Of a stretch of 64,000 nt of DNA, positions 59,532 through 64,000 are shown piece after piece. How positions within the stretch are numbered: the first letter of the stretch is position 1; every line of letters starts with the position of its first letter. Below the pieces are notes generated by a model. The model made no database searches, was not told the origin of the DNA, and saw nothing but the letters and a program-made list of their open reading frames with translations. The translations under genes and the position numbers were made by a program. The DNA comes from JAVJSU01 sp040219275 (GTDB lineage: Bacteria > Chloroflexota > Anaerolineae > Aggregatilineales > Phototrophicaceae): the NCBI GenBank assembly GCA_040219275.1, contig JAVJSU010000006.1:62001-126000 (forward strand), in the 5' to 3' direction.

Positions 59532-60726
59532 AAGCATCCAATAACTGTTGTTCTGCTTCATTCAATAACTGTTGCATAGCTCGTAATCTTGCCAAAGCGA
59601 TATGCACATCTTTCTCTTGAGCTAATAATGCCTGTGCTAGCTCATTGCCATTCGTTTTATTCACATCACGTACAGACTTAGCAACCTTCAATGAATAACG
59701 AGAAAATACCGGTTCTTCAGTATCGTTTACCTCATGTGGGTCTGCTTCGATGAGTTGTTTAATCTGAGCACTTGTTAAATCGAAATCGATGACTTGTCTC
59801 AGTAGCTCAAACTGGGATTCTGGCGGAATTGTTGCAACACTTCTCAATTTCTTCTCATCGATATTGTGACGATCAGCGAGTTCCATGGCTTCATCAGATA
59901 GCTTCAGCAGTGATTTGTAGTAACTAAAATAGGAACGTTTGATTCCACCCATCGCCGACAAAATCACTTCGGTATATTCACGTTTTCCACGCAGATCGAG
60001 GTCTAGCGCTTGCCTGTAGAAGTCATTGTTCACCGCATGGTTCGGGATTTCGTAGCCGTGAACGGTCAGCAGGAGAAGTGCAGCCTGACGTGCCATCGCA
60101 ATCGCAGTCAACCCTTTTCGGGCAGTGTTTTCCTTCGCCTGCCTGAAAACGGACGATCCCTCAGCAGGCACAACGATGCAATCAATCATGCCATTGCTGT
60201 CATAGCCGGGGATGAAATCACGCAAAATCCACGCCGCCCAATAACGCCGTTCGCCAGTTTCGATGCGATACTGGCGCACCACGCCCTGCGACATATCGAC
60301 CACCGTCAACGGATTGATCTGCCCATCGTCGCGAATGGTGACCGCCAGATGAACCAGATCACGGAGCGTGTCTTCTTCGGGTGAAAACTTGTTATCCGTA
60401 TTTTCAGTTTCGCTTTCAGGATCCGGAAGCAACTCAAGCACATTGCTAAAGGGTCGTCCCTGCTGACGTGCCGCCACCTGCGCCATCTGCACCAATTCAC
60501 GTAAAGATTGCGTCGGGGTGAGCTGGTTATTGTGGAATTTGTAGTGCAGGTGTTCAGGCAACACTCGACGCGGTTGGATCGGATCCGGACGCACAAGTTC
60601 CAGCAGGATACGTTCCACACGCACACTGTCATCGTGAAAAAAGTCGAGATTTTCGCCTCCACCCAGCATATCGGCGGTGACGCTATCCAGCAGGCTGGTG
60701 TTGATCTCACGTTTCTTGCGTGTCAT
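59530..60726 (-). CDS. ParB-family partition protein
   Basis: A 398-residue DNA-binding CTPase-type protein. The ParB/Srx-like N-domain is present: LVRPDPIQPRR, then DGQINPLTVV and IETGERRYWAAWIL (GERR box). ENTARKGLTAIAMARQAALLL is the downstream KorB/ParB helical region, and a C-terminal helical/coiled-coil end follows. ParB binds parS and loads the DNA for segregation by ParA. It starts 2 nt after the parA stop, with AAGGTGG as ribosome-binding site. The longer helical insertion at ~75-115 is not typical. Confidence 0.88.
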   Translation of the reverse strand: MTRKKREINTSLLDSVTADMLGGGENLDFFHDDSVRVERILLELVRPDPIQPRRVLPEHLHYKFHNNQLTPTQSLRELVQMAQVAARQQGRPFSNVLELLPDPESETENTDNKFSPEEDTLRDLVHLAVTIRDDGQINPLTVVDMSQGVVRQYRIETGERRYWAAWILRDFIPGYDSNGMIDCIVVPAEGSSVFRQAKENTARKGLTAIAMARQAALLLLTVHGYEIPNHAVNNDFYRQALDLDLRGKREYTEVILSAMGGIKRSYFSYYKSLLKLSDEAMELADRHNIDEKKLRSVATIPPESQFELLRQVIDFDLTSAQIKQLIEADPHEVNDTEEPVFSRYSLKVAKSVRDVNKTNGNELAQALLAQEKDVHIALARLRAMQQLLNEAEQQLLDA

Positions 60727-60728
60727 TC

Positions 60729-61556
60729 CTACACCACCTTCCGTTGAGCCAGATGCCGCAGGAGATTGGCGACGACTTCACCATAAGCGCCGCTGGCGGT
60801 GGCGCTGGGATCATAATGGAAGATGCTCATGTGGTGATGGTGTGAATACGATACCGCTTCGTTTTGTGGAATCACACCGCATAGAAGCGGACCGAGGATG
60901 CTATGCGCTTTGAGTTCTTCGAGCAGTTGATTGTGCCCGCGGATACGCGTGTCCATTTTGGTAACAATAATGCCACTGACATGCAAACTTGGATGTCGCC
61001 AGCCTTCACGAATGTCGTTGATTTTATTGATGACACTGAGCAGACCTACCGTTTCCAGATAGCGGGGTTCTACTGGCACGATAGCATCGGTTGCGGCGAG
61101 TAAACCCATTTCGGTCATCAATGAAAATGAGGGGCGGGTGTCAATGACGATGGCGGCATAGTGAGGGGCAATCTTGCCTAGTGGGTCAGCGATTCGATAG
61201 GGTGCTCCAGCCGTCCCTGTGAGTTCTCGCTCCGCACCTTCGAGCATCGATGAGGCGGGCAGAACATGCAGATCAGGATCCCATGCACTCTCGACGATGC
61301 AGTCCAGCATCACATTGGAGGCATCTTTTCGATCCGCCATCAGCACCGTGTAGAGGCTGTTATCCGCACCAAAGTCGTTGCGTCCGGTGGTCACCAGCGA
61401 GGCGTGACCCTGACTATCGGTGTCGATGAGTAGGACACGAGAGTTGACTGCTTTGATATGGCGCAGAAGTTGCACCAACCCAAAAGCGATGTTCGTTGCG
61501 GACGTGGATTTCCCCACACCGCCCTTATGATTCGTCAAAACAAGTGAACGAGTCAT
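60729..61556 (-). CDS. ParA-family partition ATPase
   Basis: A 275-residue deviant Walker ATPase. I take ATG 61556, as the longer frame adds an unlikely N-terminus. Walker A is NHKGGVGKST (residues 9-18), then LIDTDSQGHASL (A') and IVIDTRPSFSL (Walker B). ParA moves ParB-bound DNA on the nucleoid. GGAGGAATTTT lies 11 nt upstream. It is the first gene of the parA-parB-rep run. Confidence 0.92.
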   Translation of the reverse strand: MTRSLVLTNHKGGVGKSTSATNIAFGLVQLLRHIKAVNSRVLLIDTDSQGHASLVTTGRNDFGADNSLYTVLMADRKDASNVMLDCIVESAWDPDLHVLPASSMLEGAERELTGTAGAPYRIADPLGKIAPHYAAIVIDTRPSFSLMTEMGLLAATDAIVPVEPRYLETVGLLSVINKINDIREGWRHPSLHVSGIIVTKMDTRIRGHNQLLEELKAHSILGPLLCGVIPQNEAVSYSHHHHMSIFHYDPSATASGAYGEVVANLLRHLAQRKVV

Positions 61557-61679
61557 GATGATAAAATTCCTCCGCTTAGCGCAGTTATTTGAACGAAACC
61601 ATCTCAAAAACCAACGATTGCCCGACCTGTGATATGCTCTTAGGTGGGAGTAGCGTTAGCCTCCGCGACGGTACTTCAA

Positions 61680-61714
61680 GGTGAGTGGGGGAGGACTTTC
61701 TCCCTCATTTCACC
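61680..61714 (+). repeat. long GC-rich hairpin
   Basis: GGTGA plus GTGGGGGAG can pair with CTCCCTCATT plus TCACC across a short loop, giving a long, slightly bulged stem. With the neighbouring AGAGGCGC/GCGCTCT pair it suggests a structured RNA or an origin element. Confidence 0.4.
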
Positions 61715-61861
61715 GTAAAGTCAAATCAGCGTTTGTTCGAGAGGCGCGTAAGCTTTGCGCTCTGAGGAAATATCAGTTGCTGGAGAAATATAGCGGTTTT
61801 TTCTTTGGGGAAATGTTCGGATTGAGTCCGATTAGGGTCACAATAAACATATGATTAAGAT

Positions 61862-61905
61862 AAAAGTCCCGATTTGGCTCAGAAGGCTAAATTCGGGGCT
61901 TTTTT
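61862..61905 (+). terminator. terminator-like hairpin
   Basis: AAAAGTCCCGATTT (61862-61875) pairs with AAATTCGGGGCTTTTT, with one bulge, followed by a T run. It could end a transcript that includes the hairpin at 61680. Confidence 0.6.
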
Positions 61906-61940
61906 CGTTAATTTACGAGTTACCAGAGAAGCAATCACAA

Positions 61941-61967
61941 TTTTAGGGTTCGAGTCCTACCTCCCCA
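61941..61967 (+). other. tRNA 3'-end-like fragment
   Basis: GGTTCGAGTCCTAC followed by CTCCCCA looks like the T-arm and acceptor end of a tRNA. It shares 14 nt with the T-arm of tRNA-Lys at 39.7 kb. Upstream parts of a tRNA are missing, so it is a fragment, possibly an attachment-site remnant. Confidence 0.45.
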
Positions 61968-62081
61968 TTAAATTGTAATATTTAGAAATAAATACGAATG
62001 TCTCGCCAATTGTGACGAGATTTTTTGTTTTTTAAGGTCAATATTGCGACAAATTGCCGATAATTTAACAATTTTTCCTAA

Positions 62082-62107
62082 TTTTAGGTTCGAATCTTAT
62101 CTCTCTT
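62082..62107 (+). other. second tRNA 3'-end-like fragment
   Basis: TTTTAGGTTCGAATCTTA followed by TCTCTC is a degenerate copy of the 61941 fragment, about 140 bp away. It is probably a decayed direct repeat. Confidence 0.35.
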
Positions 62108-62128
62108 TTTTTTCAAAGTTAGTAATAA

Positions 62129-62389
62129 ATGTGTGTTAATCACGTAACAATTCGCGTAGTTTTTGTGCCGATAGTAGTCTGCAGCGTCTATTATCGCTGT
62201 AGCAAAGAGTTCCTGGAAGCAGGCAAAGCACGGCTTGCAGGGGACACAAAACGGGAAGCGACGAGCGAAGAAGTCAGTAATTTGCGGTCGGAAAACGAAG
62301 AGTTGAAGCAAGTGATGGCAGAACTGTTGCTTAAGAATCGGGTGTTGAAAAAAAGTCAGACCGGTTTGGAGAACGGGTGGGACGAATGA
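62129..62389 (+). pseudogene. IS3-family OrfA remnant, 5'-truncated
   Basis: The frame matches OrfA only from about YYRCSKEFLEAGKARLAG onward (~62184), ending with a leucine-zipper-like ENEELKQVMAELLLKNRVLKK. The N-terminal helix-turn-helix is missing. An A7G run (62348-62355) before the end is a typical -1 frameshift signal of IS3 elements, linking OrfA to OrfB, which lies in the -1 frame and overlaps by 4 nt (ATG 62386). Confidence 0.75.
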
Positions 62390-63264
62390 GCCGCTATAGC
62401 CAAACTGAGAAAATGGAAATCATTCAGATGGTGGAACAGTCCGAACTGAGTGTGAAACAAACGCTCAAGGAACTAGATGTGCCGCGCAGCACATTTTACG
62501 ACTGGTATCGCCGATATTTGGCGGATGGCTACGATGGTCTAGCCGATGTTCGTCCCGCTCGCCAGCAATTCTGGAACGAGATACCCAAGCAGGTACGCGA
62601 AAAAGTCGTGACGATTGCGCTGGAACATACCGAGAAGTCACCGCGCCAGCTTGCCTGGCACATCACCGACAACGAGGGCTATTTCATCTCGGAATCGAGC
62701 GTGTACCGCATCCTTAAAGGGTACGATCTCATCACCAGCCCTACCTTCCATTTGGTCACCGCTAAAGATGAATTTGAGCACAAAACGAAACGGGTCAATG
62801 AACTGTGGCAGACCGATTTTATACAGTTCAAGGTCATCGATTGGGGAAATTACTACCTGTGCACCATTCTCGATGATTATTCTCGCTACAACATCCAGCA
62901 TGTTCGTGGTGCCCCTTACCATCCGCAAACGCAGGGTAAAATCGAACGCTACCATCGCTCCATGAAGTCGATCGTCAAGCTCGATATTTACTATTCACCT
63001 GACCATTTACGAAAAGCCATTGCTGATTTTGTCTGCTACTACAATACGCAACGTTACCATGAGGCGCTCGATAATTTCACACCAGCTGATGTCTTTTTCG
63101 GTCATACAAAGCAAATCATTTCCAAACGGCAGCAGATTAAACAACTCACCTTGCAGCAACGCCGACAAACTTACTTGCACGCTGCAAAGATTTGAGGTAT
63201 TTATTTGGATTACTCCTCCTGCTTTTTGACCTCTCAATACTCCGATTTAGGTTGACCACTTACA
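62184..63264 (+). mobile_element. decayed IS3-family element
   Basis: The right end TGTAAGTGGTCAACC is seen on the minus strand, ending at 63264, and OrfA/OrfB fill the element. No matching left inverted repeat is found, so the left end is lost. The right end abuts the truncated gene at 63234-63767. Confidence 0.65.
62386..63195 (+). pseudogene. IS3-family OrfB transposase with internal deletion
   Basis: A frame of 269 codons from ATG 62386 (or by frameshift). It begins with a helix-turn-helix (DVPRSTFYDWYRRYLADG) and has the start of the rve integrase core, WQTDFIQFK (first Asp) and TILDDYSRY. It then jumps to NIQHVRGAPYHPQTQGKIERYHRSMK (Glu). In intact members about 70-80 residues with the second catalytic Asp (SDNG block) lie between these parts. 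They are missing at ~62890. The protein cannot be an active transposase. Confidence 0.8.
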
Positions 63265-63767
63265 CTATCCGGCTCATGGAAAAACAACATGTTGTCTTTA
63301 TTCCGGTCTTCCCACTTTTCCCAGATTACAGGTGATGACCCGTCCTGATTTTTCCACGTTTTGCCGTTATCTTCTGAATAAATCAGCTTGACCCCAATAA
63401 AGGCATTTTCAAGTGCCCCCACAGGGTCTTTGAGGGTACCCATAAAGTTATAAATACGATCTTCGACTGCCAGAATGCCAAAACCATAATATCTCGTTAT
63501 TGTATTCTGCCCGGTAAAATCATTTTCCAGATTTGGGTATTCGGCTAAATGGTGGAAACTGTGGTTAGGAGCATCCCCTTTGATGACATAAACGCGGGAA
63601 TTGTAAAATCGCCCATCGAATTCTGGCATGTCCTTCCATCCGAAGCCGTCATTCATGCTGGTATACAGATTGCCGTCCGATGCCCAAGTCATATAAAAAC
63701 AATCGCCTACACCTGATATATCCAGAATAGTGTCGTCCATTCTCTCAATTTTGGATATTTTATACAT
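63234..63767 (-). pseudogene. BNR/sialidase-like gene, 3'-truncated by IS
   Basis: From ATG 63767, 177 codons. The sequence has GDCFYMTWASDGNLYTSMNDGFGW and YSEDNGKTWKNQDGSSP, which resemble the Asp-box blades of BNR/sialidase or DUF4185 proteins. The reading frame passes 63264, the end of the IS3 element, and stops ~30 nt inside it, so the 3' half is lost. The neighbour at 63824 looks like the C-terminus of a similar gene. Confidence 0.6.
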
Positions 63768-63823
63768 AGTCTTTAATCCCCATATGCGATTATTAGATGA
63801 GAAAGATGGACATAAAATCAAGT

Positions 63824-64000
63824 CTATTCCGTATAGATCAGTACCTTCTGGCAGTTAAACGCATAATAAGGAAGTGAGCTTTTCAAATCATTGGCAGTTT
63901 TTATGTCAAAGAAGCCAGTCCCTGGAATGCCACTTCTAAAATCAGTCCACACCAGCCAGAATGACTTGCCGTCTTCTGCAATCCACTTTGGGGCAATACG
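63824..64000 (-). CDS. C-terminus of BNR/DUF4185-like protein, 5' end beyond window
   Basis: The final 58 codons of a gene that starts beyond the window, in frame from 64000 and ending at TAG 63824. PKWIAEDGKSFWLVWTDFRSG is the kind of motif seen near the C-terminus of the same protein type as the truncated gene downstream. The two form a tandem pair, with a 56-nt gap to the next ATG. Confidence 0.6.
   Translation of the reverse strand, partial: RIAPKWIAEDGKSFWLVWTDFRSGIPGTGFFDIKTANDLKSSLPYYAFNCQKVLIYTE

Larger units (their letters stand above)
61557..62128. other. non-coding element end
   Basis: A 572-bp gap upstream of parA. It contains a long GC hairpin (61680-61714), a terminator-like structure (61862-61905) and two T-arm-like fragments. 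No promoter for parA was identified with confidence. No coding frame is supported. Confidence 0.5.

Noticed and set aside
61941..62107. Complete tRNA genes
   Set aside because: Only T-arm and acceptor-like 3' parts are present; no D-arm or anticodon arm upstream.
1..64000. CRISPR array or cas genes
   Set aside because: No regularly spaced direct repeats or Cas-like proteins were found; the only regular repeats are inside coding regions (15.9-16.1 kb, 27.3-27.8 kb, 28.0 kb).

Overview
The window reads as one stretch of a Chloroflexota-like chromosome, probably from an uncultured Anaerolineae-type bacterium. This is inferred from gene content: a CopC-CopD fusion, a PATAN/DUF4388 protein next to an MglA-like GTPase, an ArsA-UbiB pair, many secreted beta-rich proteins, and two large MalT/LAL-type LuxR regulators. 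No rRNA or universal marker is present to prove it. Two tRNA genes (Val-GAC, Lys-TTT) have clear sigma70-type promoters and terminators.

Positions 1-16.7 kb hold envelope and metal-related genes: a secreted FG-GAP-like protein cut by the window edge, a cNMP-binding protein, a YceI-like protein, a CNNM/CBS transporter, and a compact operon of ABC ATPase, secreted protein, CopC-CopD-propeller fusion and ABC-2 permease that looks like a copper-linked export or assembly unit. An SGNH-like secreted protein, an AT-rich PIN-like gene that looks acquired, a membrane glycosyltransferase and a Met/Asp-rich lipoprotein follow.

Positions 16.8-39.5 kb look like a core signalling region. It has an ArsA-type ATPase overlapping a UbiB kinase, a nitroreductase, a 1054-residue protein of unknown function, and a membrane Ser/Thr kinase whose tail carries repeated Thr motifs. 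These are followed by a 51-residue Asp/Tyr polypeptide, a YbjN-like protein, a degenerate trypsin-like protein with zinc ribbons, a DUF3048 lipoprotein, PATAN plus small GTPase, an alpha/beta hydrolase, a hexapeptide-repeat protein, a Crp/Fnr regulator with DUF2892, a WD40 protein and a DUF6159 membrane protein.

Positions 39.7-56 kb, just downstream of tRNA-Lys and all on the minus strand, hold two parallel cassettes. Each is headed by a LAL regulator and followed by a ~75-residue protein, an MDR reductase and small-molecule enzymes or membrane proteins. Three intergenic sites share one unusual three-half-site geometry but use two different half-site sequences. They look like the operators of the two regulators.

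Positions 56.3-62 kb look like the maintenance module of a plasmid or integrated element. It has an intact IS982-family insertion with inverted repeats and a 6-bp target duplication, a Toprim-like gene whose 3' end it interrupts, a Rep-like protein, ParB and ParA, a 24-bp perfect palindrome at the parB stop, and a possible antisense RNA in the rep leader. Fragments resembling tRNA 3' ends lie at 39.80, 61.95 and 62.09 kb, roughly bracketing the accessory block. The right end is decayed: an IS3 remnant with an internal deletion has truncated one of two tandem secreted-type genes.
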